Below are positions 30,310 to 37,855 of a DNA stretch of 64,000 nucleotides, in pieces. Numbering within the stretch: position 1 is the first letter of the stretch; each line of letters begins with the position of its first letter. Under the pieces are notes generated by a model, which was not told the origin of the DNA, did no database searches, and saw nothing but the letters and a program-made list of their open reading frames with translations. Source of the stretch: a virus; the IMG/VR virus record IMGVR_UViG_3300031721_000685, positions 1 to 64,000 of that record. One strand, 5' to 3'. A program made the position numbers and the translations under genes.

Positions 30310-30702
30310 TTATCGTTTGCCACCAATATTATATTTTGCTACTAGCTCCCATTCGACTTTCTCTTTGTATGGTAAAATCTTAATTTGTGCTAGTGGTGCA
30401 ATAACATCTTGCGTTTTCTCTGGTTCTACAATCTTCACTAGATCCCACTCGTCGAGTAGGTTAGCAATCGTATTACGACGCCCCTTGTCTTCTTCTGAAA
30501 ACGAAGAACTCTTACCGTCTAGGGTAAACAGTTCCTTGAAGTGAACGATATAATACTTGCCTTTCTTATGTAGTATATGACAAGACTGATATAGTTTTTT
30601 GTCTTTTCTGGATGCAACACCGATACGAGTCAGAGTTTCCTTTACTTTGAGAAATGCTTCTTCGTTACCTAGTTCCACCTCCACTAATGTTTCAACACTC
30701 AT
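30310..30702 (-). CDS. regA: Translational repressor RegA
   Basis: 130 residues. LKVKETLTRIGVASRKDKKLYQSCHILHKKGKYYIVHFKELF follows the T4 RegA sequence closely, including the RNA-contacting helix region. RegA binds initiation regions of early mRNAs and shuts off their translation. The position after gp62 and gp44, with a 4-bp overlap (AAATGA) to gp62, is the T4 order. Confidence 0.95.
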   Translation of the reverse strand: MSVETLVEVELGNEEAFLKVKETLTRIGVASRKDKKLYQSCHILHKKGKYYIVHFKELFTLDGKSSSFSEEDKGRRNTIANLLDEWDLVKIVEPEKTQDVIAPLAQIKILPYKEKVEWELVAKYNIGGKR

Positions 30703-31091
30703 TTCACGCCACCTTTTTCTTGTTTTTGTTTGATATGACCTATCTGTTCCAATGAAAGAATCTTTAGATACTGTAGGGCAACTTTTTTATTGCAGCCATA
30801 ATAACTGTGTATTATATTTATATTTTCATCATCTTCAGGCTTTGACCACTTAGCAAAACGTTTTCGGCGGCGAAGAACGTTATTGTAGTAGTCAAACTGC
30901 AATATATTGTCGAGGTGATGTAGCGTGTTCATCTCATTTGCGTGTAGTATTGCATCTGGATGATATGAGAGCGCTCTATTAGAGAGAAAGGCGTTGTAGT
31001 TTTTCTCAGCAAGAGTATCGTTCTCAGTGCCTCGCATGAGGTCTTTCTTGGTATCTGATACTGCTTTGACATAATCAAAGGGATTGCTCAT
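30699..31091 (-). CDS. gp62: Clamp-loader small subunit
   Basis: 130 residues from the ATG at 31091 (MSNPFDYVKAVSDTKKDLM), which overlaps the gp44 stop as ATGA. The opening NPFDYV...TKKDLM and the later ILQFDYYNNVLRRRKRFAKW are typical of T4 gp62. It assembles with four gp44 subunits to load the gp45 clamp. Clearly shorter than T4 gp62 (187 residues), as in marine relatives. Confidence 0.88.
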   Translation of the reverse strand: MSNPFDYVKAVSDTKKDLMRGTENDTLAEKNYNAFLSNRALSYHPDAILHANEMNTLHHLDNILQFDYYNNVLRRRKRFAKWSKPEDDENINIIHSYYGCNKKVALQYLKILSLEQIGHIKQKQEKGGVK

Positions 31092-32026
31092 TTCCAAGAG
31101 ACCTCAAACATGATAGCAGTGAGAAACGCCATGATGTTGATTTCAGGATCAGCAACAAACGAGTGTTTGTACTGATACTCGCCAAGAGTAATCACAACAC
31201 CAGGAACAGAGTTATCAGACACTTCTTCCCACGCAGCATCATAGAATGCACGGAAAAACTGTGATGCATCTATATCACTGTTCTCGCCAACCCACTTACG
31301 AACAGATTGATAGTCTTTCGCTTTCATGTAAGTTAGTAGTTGTTTAAACGATTCTTGACTTAGATTTGCTAGAATGCCAGAATCAATACGACCAGTAGAA
31401 GCGTAACGTTGGCATTCGTTGATAACCCTGCGCCAGTCAGGAAAGTGTATGTTAACCAATTCAGCAACGACTTTACTCTCAAATTCAACATTTTCATTCT
31501 TGAGAATGCCACAGAGTCGTTTGTAGAATTGTGATGCAAGTTTAGCTTTTTCCGCACCTTTAGTTTTAAAATCAATAACTGTGCACCGAGAATGTAGTGG
31601 TTCGATGACACGGTTCTTGAAATTACAAGTAAGAATGAACCCACAGTTTTTACTAAACTCTTCCATAAAGTTACGAAGAGCGGGTTGAGTTGATTGAGGG
31701 TTGAGGTAATCAGCCTCGTCAAGGATGACATACTTACGGCCTCCAGTAAAGGATACTGCTGAAGCAAATTGCATGATTTCAGTTCGCAGCGTATCAATGT
31801 TACCGTTCATTGAGCCATTGATAACAATATAGTCAGCACCAAGTTGTTCGCATAATGCTTTCGCAACAGTCGTCTTACCAATACCAGCACTACCAGTCAA
31901 TAGTAGATTAGGGATATTCTCTTGGTTGACAAACTGCTGAAAAGTTTTCTTTAATTCACTTGAAAGAATCGTATCAGCAATCGTTTTAGGACGATATTTC
32001 TGCACCCAAAGAAACTCTTCGTTCAT
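31088..32026 (-). CDS. gp44: Clamp-loader ATPase large subunit
   Basis: 312 residues, AAA+ ATPase. Walker A GSAGIGKT (45-52), Walker B VILDEADYL (DEAD 103-106), sensor FILTCNFKNRV and the arginine-finger SRC motif (PLHSRCTVIDF near 150). The RFC-like C-terminal helical collar follows. It opens gp45 and places it on primed DNA. Its promoter overlaps a terminator-type hairpin at 32065. Confidence 0.95.
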   Translation of the reverse strand: MNEEFLWVQKYRPKTIADTILSSELKKTFQQFVNQENIPNLLLTGSAGIGKTTVAKALCEQLGADYIVINGSMNGNIDTLRTEIMQFASAVSFTGGRKYVILDEADYLNPQSTQPALRNFMEEFSKNCGFILTCNFKNRVIEPLHSRCTVIDFKTKGAEKAKLASQFYKRLCGILKNENVEFESKVVAELVNIHFPDWRRVINECQRYASTGRIDSGILANLSQESFKQLLTYMKAKDYQSVRKWVGENSDIDASQFFRAFYDAAWEEVSDNSVPGVVITLGEYQYKHSFVADPEINIMAFLTAIMFEVSWK

Positions 32027-32055
32027 ATCGAAACTCCATCATATAATAAAAATCA

Positions 32056-32084
32056 AGTATAGCAGAAAAGGGGATGAGCGTCAA
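32056..32084 (-). promoter_or_regulatory. Sigma70-type promoter for gp44-gp62-regA
   Basis: Minus strand TTGACG (32084-32079), 17 bp, TATACT (32061-32056), 30 bp from the gp44 ATG. Confidence 0.7.
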
Positions 32085-32095
32085 CCCATCCCCTT
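32065..32095 (-). terminator. Hairpin terminator/attenuator upstream of gp44
   Basis: Nine-bp stem AAGGGGATG / CATCCCCTT (32068-32076, 32087-32095), followed on the minus strand by a weak T-rich stretch (TTTTCTG). The loop contains the -35 box of the gp44 promoter. Confidence 0.6.
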
Positions 32096-32101
32096 AAAGT
32101 T

Positions 32102-32374
32102 TTAGCTCAGAGTAGAGAGATCAGCATCATCTACTGCTTCAACAGGCACTTCAGCGACTTCTGCTGGAGCAGCCCCGCTAGATGCAGCATCTGCTTCTGC
32201 TGCCGCCTTCTGCCTATCCACTTCTTCTTGTAGGATTCCAGCAAATTTTTCACGAAGGGTGCCAACAGAAGTCAGTTCTGGGCCACGGATAGCACCACGA
32301 GCGCAAACGGCGTCAATCACACGAACAACAGCGTCAATATCTTGTAGGGTGATTTGAGTAGCTTCTTCAGTCAT
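32102..32374 (-). CDS. Small conserved protein between gp45 and gp44
   Basis: 90 residues from the ATG at 32374 (MTEEATQITLQDIDAVVRVID), preferred over a frame opening inside gp45. GARGAIRGPELTSVGTLREKF-type block (about 26-47) is shared with marine T4-like phages in the same genomic position. The tail (50-90) is low-complexity Ala/Glu/Asp. Function unknown; probably linked to the sliding-clamp operon. Confidence 0.7.
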   Translation of the reverse strand: MTEEATQITLQDIDAVVRVIDAVCARGAIRGPELTSVGTLREKFAGILQEEVDRQKAAAEADAASSGAAPAEVAEVPVEAVDDADLSTLS

Positions 32375-32375
32375 A

Positions 32376-33035
32376 TTATTCTCCAAATGTAGAGTTAGAT
32401 TCAATTGCAATAAAATATTTTACATTGTCCGAAACGAAGCACGATAGCCCCTTTGATGATAGATTAACCATATAATCATTCGGCATTAGTTTTAGATTTT
32501 CAACTTTGAGATACATATTAAACGCATCTGATGTCGAACCAACAACGACACCATAACGGTCAGTTGTTGGATTTTTAGAGTTTACAGCCTCCAATACGAT
32601 TTCACCATTGACCCCTGAAAAGGCAATCTCTGGTAAACCAAGCACAGAAGCAGCCTTGAGAACAGACTGCATATCACTCCAAGAAATATTCACATTTACC
32701 TCACAAACAGGCATAGAGATATCTTTTTCTGGTGGTTGTAAAATCATAGAAACATCAGCAAGAGTATATTCAACTTTTTGCTTGTTCTCCATGATATTGA
32801 TTGATTTATCATTGAAAGCAATCTCAGGTGTTTCGAACAACGATACTGTTGCGAGAAAACGAGATAGGTCATAGATACCTGCTTCAGATGAAAAATCATC
32901 TTTACCGTTAGCAATAGCCATAATAGTCTTTTGAGGAGAAATTGTTCTCAATGCGCTACCAGGTTTGATAACGATAGAAGGATTAATAGAAGAGAAATTC
33001 TTCAAGATGTCCATAGTATATTCGTTTAGCTGCAT
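32376..33035 (-). CDS. gp45: Sliding clamp
   Basis: 219 residues, beta-rich, the length and position of T4 gp45. FSSINPSIVIKPGSALRTISPQKTIMA at the N-terminus and the final strand VKYFIAIESN fit the family. It tethers gp43 to DNA and activates late transcription with gp55. GGAG lies upstream of the ATG. A TATAAATA (minus strand 33113-33106) inside the upstream gene could give extra late expression. Confidence 0.93.
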   Translation of the reverse strand: MQLNEYTMDILKNFSSINPSIVIKPGSALRTISPQKTIMAIANGKDDFSSEAGIYDLSRFLATVSLFETPEIAFNDKSINIMENKQKVEYTLADVSMILQPPEKDISMPVCEVNVNISWSDMQSVLKAASVLGLPEIAFSGVNGEIVLEAVNSKNPTTDRYGVVVGSTSDAFNMYLKVENLKLMPNDYMVNLSSKGLSCFVSDNVKYFIAIESNSTFGE

Positions 33036-33049
33036 TATATAGATCTCCG

Positions 33050-33979
33050 TTATTTACGATTGCGCTTACGAGTAGCACGAGTAGTTTTAGCCTTTTGTCG
33101 TTCTTTATTTATATGAGTTTTTTTACCCTCTTTGTAGTATTTTTGGTTCGATTCGTCGCTTGCAGTAGGTGACGCACTAATAGCAGCCATTGCACCAAGG
33201 CTGCCACCGAAGATATATGAACCAACATGCTTGAGTTCCATCCAAGGACACATCCATACCTTCATACCAGCTTTACGAACATTCTGACAGAACATATAGT
33301 CTTCTGATAGATAACGCTTCGTCTCTGGGTCAATGATACAGTCAAAGTAAGCCATAATCTCACGAGAGCCATCAAAAGCGTCTGTGCGAATATGGTCTGG
33401 TAGATAGTGATATTCTGGATATGCCTCCTCATATTTCTCAAATGTATTACGAGGAATACACATGAAACCAGTACCAGCTTCTAGTACTTCTACTGGTTGG
33501 TCAACACGAAACCCCGTGACTCCCTTTGCTGGATTGAACACGTAGTCGCCAACAAAGTTCTCAAGATTAAACGGATTCTCATCAGCATGGCCCATCTTCA
33601 CTGCCTTAGCAATCTTTTCCCATGAGATAGATTTCTTAGGATATGGACCTGTGATGATATCTGTATTATCTGGATCAGCCATTTGCAACGCAAGCAAGGC
33701 AAACACATCGTTCGGCTGAAAGCCAATATCGCTATCAATGAACATCATATGAGTGCAATCACTACGCATGAACTCGTCCACACAGTAGTTTCTAGCACGA
33801 GTAACAAGAGATTCGTTGAATAGATAATAAAACTTCAGTTCAACACCATACTTGACTGCCGCCATACCAAGGTCGTTGGTAGATTTAGTGTACATGCCAG
33901 CGCATTGACCGCCGTACATAGGTGTTGCAACGAACACCTTTGCTTTTCGTAACTCCTCAACTTGAATTTTTAGTTGCAT
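33050..33979 (-). CDS. GT-A-fold glycosyltransferase-like protein
   Basis: 309 residues from the ATG at 33979, which has AAAGGA six bases upstream. VFVATPMYGGQ opens a nucleotide-sugar binding fold. HMMFIDSDIGF supplies the D-x-D motif (Asp82-Ser-Asp84), and a second acidic block (YLSEDYMFCQNVRKAGMKVW near 225-245) is the usual acceptor-site E/D-D segment. The C-terminus is a Lys/Arg-rich tail. Related proteins are common in marine T4-like phages. It is the first member of the 33-39 kb modification-type cluster. Donor and acceptor unknown. Confidence 0.7.
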   Translation of the reverse strand: MQLKIQVEELRKAKVFVATPMYGGQCAGMYTKSTNDLGMAAVKYGVELKFYYLFNESLVTRARNYCVDEFMRSDCTHMMFIDSDIGFQPNDVFALLALQMADPDNTDIITGPYPKKSISWEKIAKAVKMGHADENPFNLENFVGDYVFNPAKGVTGFRVDQPVEVLEAGTGFMCIPRNTFEKYEEAYPEYHYLPDHIRTDAFDGSREIMAYFDCIIDPETKRYLSEDYMFCQNVRKAGMKVWMCPWMELKHVGSYIFGGSLGAMAAISASPTASDESNQKYYKEGKKTHINKERQKAKTTRATRKRNRK

Positions 33980-34289
33980 AGGCATTCCTTTCATTAGTAT
34001 CATCTTTCGCTTCCCAAACGTTTAGATGATTGTTATCATGATCATGTAGAGCTATGATAGCATAGTGAATGACCTTTGTCAAGTCATTTCGCCAATCTTC
34101 CACACTTCCTTTATGCCCATATCGTTGAGCGTACTTCATAATATTACCAATACAAAAACCAGCACCATGACCACTATCTAAAATAAACTCAGTAGCTTGA
34201 TACTTGTTCTGCGAATAATGCTGGCTGTAGGTAGAGTCTACATACTCTAAGATTTCTGCCAGCAGCTTGTCTTCACTATACTTATACAT
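33957..34289 (-). CDS. DUF3310-like small protein
   Basis: 110 residues. GAGFCIGNIMKYAQRYGHKG...EDWRNDLTKVIHYAIIAL (about 43-80) is the DUF3310 (SaV-like) pattern: FCxGNxxKYxxR with a following helix. Such small proteins are frequent among phage nucleotide-metabolism genes; the activity is unproven. Its 3' end overlaps the glycosyltransferase start region. A sigma70-type promoter (34054-34082) lies inside it. Confidence 0.7.
   Translation of the reverse strand: MYKYSEDKLLAEILEYVDSTYSQHYSQNKYQATEFILDSGHGAGFCIGNIMKYAQRYGHKGSVEDWRNDLTKVIHYAIIALHDHDNNHLNVWEAKDDTNERNAYATKNSS
34054..34082 (-). promoter_or_regulatory. Intragenic sigma70-type promoter
   Basis: Minus strand TTGACA (34082-34077), 17 bp, TATCAT (34059-34054), 75 bp before the glycosyltransferase ATG, within the DUF3310-like gene. 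Confidence 0.5.
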
Positions 34290-34306
34290 CGCCTCTACCT
34301 CTAGCT

Positions 34307-34684
34307 TTACGAAACCCCATTATATATCATTCTCTTCAACTCTGGTTTACGATAATTCGGACCCTTGAGAACTTTGCCGTCCTCACGATAGATAGGCTTT
34401 CCGTCAATTCCTAATTTACTCATATTACTATTATGCACTTCTTCGAGGCATTTGTCAAGATCAATTCCAAAAGAATGTCCAGCACCATATACAACGTATA
34501 AAATATCAGTCAGAGCATCTGCAACCTCAACGATATTTCTATCGTCTAATGCTTCACGAAGCTCTATAACTTCTTCTTCAATCAATGCATAGCGTAGTTC
34601 AGCAACAGAAGACCACTGTGGTTCAGTCTCAACATTTTGACCAAACGCATCCATAAACTCTTCTACTTTTTCAAAGTTAGTCAT
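34307..34684 (-). CDS. MazG-like nucleotide pyrophosphohydrolase
   Basis: 125 residues. EEEVIELREAL (Glu36-38, Glu41) and EVADALTDILYVVYGAGHSFGID (Glu53, Asp56) are the paired ExxE/ExxD metal sites of all-alpha NTP pyrophosphatases. The shape fits the phosphoribosyl-ATP-PPase/MazG-like group found in many phages. It may hydrolyse unwanted or unmodified dNTPs or regulate host nucleotide signals. GGAGAATAATGT precedes the ATG. A sigma70-type promoter lies inside it (34430-34458). Confidence 0.85.
   Translation of the reverse strand: MTNFEKVEEFMDAFGQNVETEPQWSSVAELRYALIEEEVIELREALDDRNIVEVADALTDILYVVYGAGHSFGIDLDKCLEEVHNSNMSKLGIDGKPIYREDGKVLKGPNYRKPELKRMIYNGVS
34430..34458 (-). promoter_or_regulatory. 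Intragenic sigma70-type promoter
   Basis: Minus strand TTGACA (34458-34453), 17 bp, CATAAT (34435-34430), inside the MazG-like gene and 141 bp upstream of the DUF3310-like start. Confidence 0.45.
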
Positions 34685-34687
34685 ACA

Positions 34688-35602
34688 TTATTCTCCATAA
34701 TTTTCAATAAGAATCATACCATAGTTATTCGTTTCGGAAAGCATTTTCATATCAGGTTTGTAGCGTAGTTTATTCTTTTTGAAAGGCCCATAATCAACAT
34801 GATGATGCCAACGACCATATTTCCAAGAAATACGAGCAACGTCTGGATGCATTTTAACGAGCATCTCTGATTTGTTCACTGTACCTACAGCGTTATAACC
34901 AATATTCTTCATATCTTCAGCTTTATCTAAAACTTCAGTGCCTAATTCTTTATGATAGAATTCCTCAGTGTTGCCACCCTTCACAGTTTGAGTGGCTGCT
35001 TTGCCTTGAAGAAAGGAATTGAATTGAATAGTACAATCGCCATCCTTTAGCACACGAAGAGATAGGTCAGTATCTTCATTATAACGACCACGCCAACGAT
35101 GCTTGCACTCATTATCAATGAGCAAGCAAGAATAGATACGAGTGTTTGTAACAAAGGGCGGATAATGCTGATTTGGAGCAATAAAAAAACGATACTGAAA
35201 ACCAGACACTGGAACATTCTCAAAACGATCTATAAAGTCTTCTGCTGCTTTGAAGATAGCGCCACTGCCGACACGAATACGTTTGTTCTTATGTAGTCTG
35301 TAGAAGTCGGCAATATTATCATCCATTACCCAATGCTTTTCAGCACCAATAGAGATAGCATGATCCCAGCACCAGTTTCTTGCTCTGCCTGGTCCATCAC
35401 CATGATTGCTGAATGGGGCAACAAGTAAGGTTACCCATTCACGAATATTGAAATTATCTAACGCTTTCTCATAATTATCTAAATCTTGTGGCTCAATCGC
35501 AATATAATGTGGTACACCGATCTTACATAAAGACCTTGAGGTACCCATAGATTCGTGTCTGCCTTTAGAAACAATATAAACTGGCTGTTCAGGATTAGTC
35601 AT
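34688..35602 (-). CDS. TAGT-like DNA glycosyltransferase
   Basis: 304 residues. PVYIVSKGRHESMGTSRSLCKIGVPHYIAIEPQ at the start, PGRARNWCWDHAISIGAEKHWVMDDN (Asp94-Asp95-Asn96) and RGRYNEDTDLSLRVLKDG near 170 are the ordered blocks of the TET-associated glycosyltransferase family, which is predicted to glycosylate modified bases in phage DNA. Length is typical. It overlaps the next TAGT-like gene by 8 bp. Sugar donor unknown. The family name is from memory of motifs, not a search. Confidence 0.7.
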   Translation of the reverse strand: MTNPEQPVYIVSKGRHESMGTSRSLCKIGVPHYIAIEPQDLDNYEKALDNFNIREWVTLLVAPFSNHGDGPGRARNWCWDHAISIGAEKHWVMDDNIADFYRLHKNKRIRVGSGAIFKAAEDFIDRFENVPVSGFQYRFFIAPNQHYPPFVTNTRIYSCLLIDNECKHRWRGRYNEDTDLSLRVLKDGDCTIQFNSFLQGKAATQTVKGGNTEEFYHKELGTEVLDKAEDMKNIGYNAVGTVNKSEMLVKMHPDVARISWKYGRWHHHVDYGPFKKNKLRYKPDMKMLSETNNYGMILIENYGE

Positions 35603-36455
35603 TCAAAAAGTTCTCCAGATTATTACCACGTTTAGAGTATGCTTTGTTCCAGTGACATCTCCATTTGCCAAAATCACGAAAGCCACCATCCTCTCTCTTT
35701 ACATTACCAACAGTTATATCTTTGTAAACGATTTCAAACAAGCCAGGAAACATTTTCGCTATAGTTTCGTGGTCTCTTTGCGTATCTTCGACAGTCTGTT
35801 CATCCCATATGACAGATTTCATAGTCTTATTATTAACACTTTTGTTCACAAAACAAAACTCTTGGCTTACTCTGTTGCTGAATCCTCGTGTGAGTAGAGA
35901 TAGAAGAAATACGATATCTTCGCCGACTTTGACCTCAGTTAGTTTTAAATCGGGCAACACATGAGCAAAGTCCTTTCCGTTAATCCAATATTGACTGCCC
36001 AAAGAAACGTTCGTTGAATAGGCTTTAATCCTAGGAGGATGTTCAATGTGACTGCATCCACACACAGTAACATCATCTTCTAGCCAAGAAGAATACATTT
36101 CAAACATCTCTAAAATATCATCAGGTGTGCATTTGCGTTTAGACTTTTTCATACTAGAGATGTCAGACCAATATTTAGTATTACGACGATAAAAAGTGAT
36201 ATCATCATCTAGTAGAGCGTATTTCATATCCTTAGCTTCATTGTAGATTATGTTGCGTGTCTCAGATATTGCTCTAGGATGCTCTAATGTAATATACTCT
36301 GGTAGAACCAAATAGTCAACATTAAAATCGTATTTTTCTCGTTCCCACGACTGAACAACGAACACTACCTGACGTTTGAGTTCATCAGGTAGAGCATTGT
36401 ATGTGATTTGATTGTCAATTCGATTCACAGTGGGAATGAATATCTTATCCATCAT
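35595..36455 (-). CDS. Second TAGT-like glycosyltransferase
   Basis: 286 residues. IFIPTVNRIDNQITYNALPDEL, HPRAISETRNIIYNEAKDMKYALLDDDITFYRR (Asp83-85) and VKVGEDIVFLLSLLTRG near 190 match the same family blocks as the downstream gene (DNA-base glycosyltransferase type, GT-A fold). The sequence is clearly divergent from its neighbour, so two sugars or two linkages may be made. The C-terminus reads NNLENFLND, loosely like the clamp-binding TLESFF tails in this genome. Overlaps both neighbours by 4-8 bp. Confidence 0.65.
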   Translation of the reverse strand: MMDKIFIPTVNRIDNQITYNALPDELKRQVVFVVQSWEREKYDFNVDYLVLPEYITLEHPRAISETRNIIYNEAKDMKYALLDDDITFYRRNTKYWSDISSMKKSKRKCTPDDILEMFEMYSSWLEDDVTVCGCSHIEHPPRIKAYSTNVSLGSQYWINGKDFAHVLPDLKLTEVKVGEDIVFLLSLLTRGFSNRVSQEFCFVNKSVNNKTMKSVIWDEQTVEDTQRDHETIAKMFPGLFEIVYKDITVGNVKREDGGFRDFGKWRCHWNKAYSKRGNNLENFLND

Positions 36456-36808
36456 TCTTCTTCTATCCAGCGTAATAGAGAGTTAGCTGTCTTATCTAGT
36501 TTTGGATGCCAGATTACTGGGTTGTTTTTAGATTTAACTGATGGGTATTGTCCGATCAATTCGCAGAACTCGTTGTAGTCTTCTTCATTTCTAAAATGAA
36601 CGTAGATAGTTTTGAACTTACCGTCTTTATTAACAGCATTCTCGAACTCGGGCATGCCTTGCCAGTGCTTTTTCCAATAATTTGGATGCGAAGTTTCAAC
36701 GTCTGAAATGTCATCAACGAAGTCTTCAAGTGTTGATTCTTTTGACTCAACTTTCTCAGACATTTCTTTCATATAGTTATCGTAATCTCCACTTTCTTTT
36801 ACTGTCAT
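36452..36808 (-). CDS. Small partner protein of modification cluster
   Basis: 118 residues from the ATG at 36808, six bases after GGAG. Acidic N-terminal half, then YVHFRNEEDYNEFCELIGQ...PVIWHPK (about 68-103). This 'VxFxxxEDxxxFxxLIGQ...IWxP' block is one I recall near ParB- and Mom-like proteins in other phages, suggesting a DNA-modification accessory. Function unproven. It starts 12 bp after the Mom-like gene stop and overlaps the TAGT-like gene by 4 bp. Confidence 0.55.
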   Translation of the reverse strand: MTVKESGDYDNYMKEMSEKVESKESTLEDFVDDISDVETSHPNYWKKHWQGMPEFENAVNKDGKFKTIYVHFRNEEDYNEFCELIGQYPSVKSKNNPVIWHPKLDKTANSLLRWIEEE

Positions 36809-36820
36809 TATCATCTCCAA

Positions 36821-37753
36821 TTAGAAAAAACTTTCAAGTGTTACTTTTTTATTCTTATTGTATTTCATGTTTTCAACTTCTAAATTGAAATCAGGCATAG
36901 GTATGTTTTTCTTATTTGCTCTATCGGTTATGTCATACCAAATTAGATCAACGTCTTTTGGGTAAGATTGGTGGAACCAATCGAAAGTCGTCTTACCTAT
37001 ACCAGCGTCTTTTTTCGAATCTGGCATAGGTTTTAAATATTTCTTGGCAGTCTTATTGAGAGGATAGATGTATCGAAACATATAGCCAGAAATACGTTTA
37101 ATACCTTTCTTTTGCATGAAATCGGACGTTAACCAAAACACTTGTTCTGGTCGTTTGAGTTTATCCCATCTGCCATCATTCTTTTCTTTTAAGAACAAAG
37201 CGTTTTCTTTACATAGTTCTTTGGATGTTCTAGGATGCAATTTCTCACCATTTTCCATGAGATATACATCTGTAAAATATTTATTGCCAAAATAAAAGTT
37301 GGATGCTTGATATACATAACCACATTTCCCCATGATGCCGTCTGCCATCGTGTATAGAAAAAGACACTTCGGATGATTCTCTTTTAACCAGCGAATAGTG
37401 GCAGACAACATTTGTGATTCTGAATTCCTAGGCATAGCGTCTGTCATACACATTTTACCAATCTCAAAATAGTAATTAGAAATCGGATGTATATACTTTC
37501 CATCCTCAGTTTTCTCATTGACTTCATCTTTGAAACCAACAAACATTTTTTTAAATGTATCTCTTGGTCTTGTACCCCATCCAAGAGTCAACGCACCTAC
37601 CAAAGCACTATCTAGATAAAAACCTAAATAGTGCTTTGTGATCGCAGGCATGACAGGAGAGTAATGATGATTTTCTACGAACTGAACAGCAACATGTTTA
37701 TTAAGTTCTTTTACTTCAAACTTTACTTTTATGGTGCCTGTCTTATTTCTCAT
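36821..37753 (-). CDS. Mom-like DNA-modifying acyltransferase
   Basis: 310 residues. FVENHHYSPVMPAITKHYLGFY, LVGALTLGWGTRP, ISNYYFEIGKMCMTDAMPRNSESQMLSATIRWL and GIMGKCGYVYQASNFYFG are the ordered motifs of the phage Mu Mom-type GNAT family, which modifies adenine to escape restriction. The VYQASNF block is diagnostic in my reading. An added C-terminal domain (about 200-310) ends in TLESFF, the same peptide as the gp43 DNA polymerase. It has its own sigma70-type promoter at 37822. Acyl donor and target base are unknown. Confidence 0.75.
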   Translation of the reverse strand: MRNKTGTIKVKFEVKELNKHVAVQFVENHHYSPVMPAITKHYLGFYLDSALVGALTLGWGTRPRDTFKKMFVGFKDEVNEKTEDGKYIHPISNYYFEIGKMCMTDAMPRNSESQMLSATIRWLKENHPKCLFLYTMADGIMGKCGYVYQASNFYFGNKYFTDVYLMENGEKLHPRTSKELCKENALFLKEKNDGRWDKLKRPEQVFWLTSDFMQKKGIKRISGYMFRYIYPLNKTAKKYLKPMPDSKKDAGIGKTTFDWFHQSYPKDVDLIWYDITDRANKKNIPMPDFNLEVENMKYNKNKKVTLESFF

Positions 37754-37821
37754 GTTATGAATAGTTTACCTTGATGATCAACCGCTTACCTTCCTTCGAA
37801 ATGTTTTTCTGATTGTGTCTA

Positions 37822-37850
37822 ATAATAGCACACGGAAAGGAGTGTGTCAA
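37822..37850 (-). promoter_or_regulatory. Sigma70-type promoter for Mom-like gene
   Basis: Minus strand TTGACA (37850-37845), 17 bp, TATTAT (37827-37822), 69 bp upstream of the ATG. Confidence 0.75.
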
Positions 37851-37855
37851 GTGCT

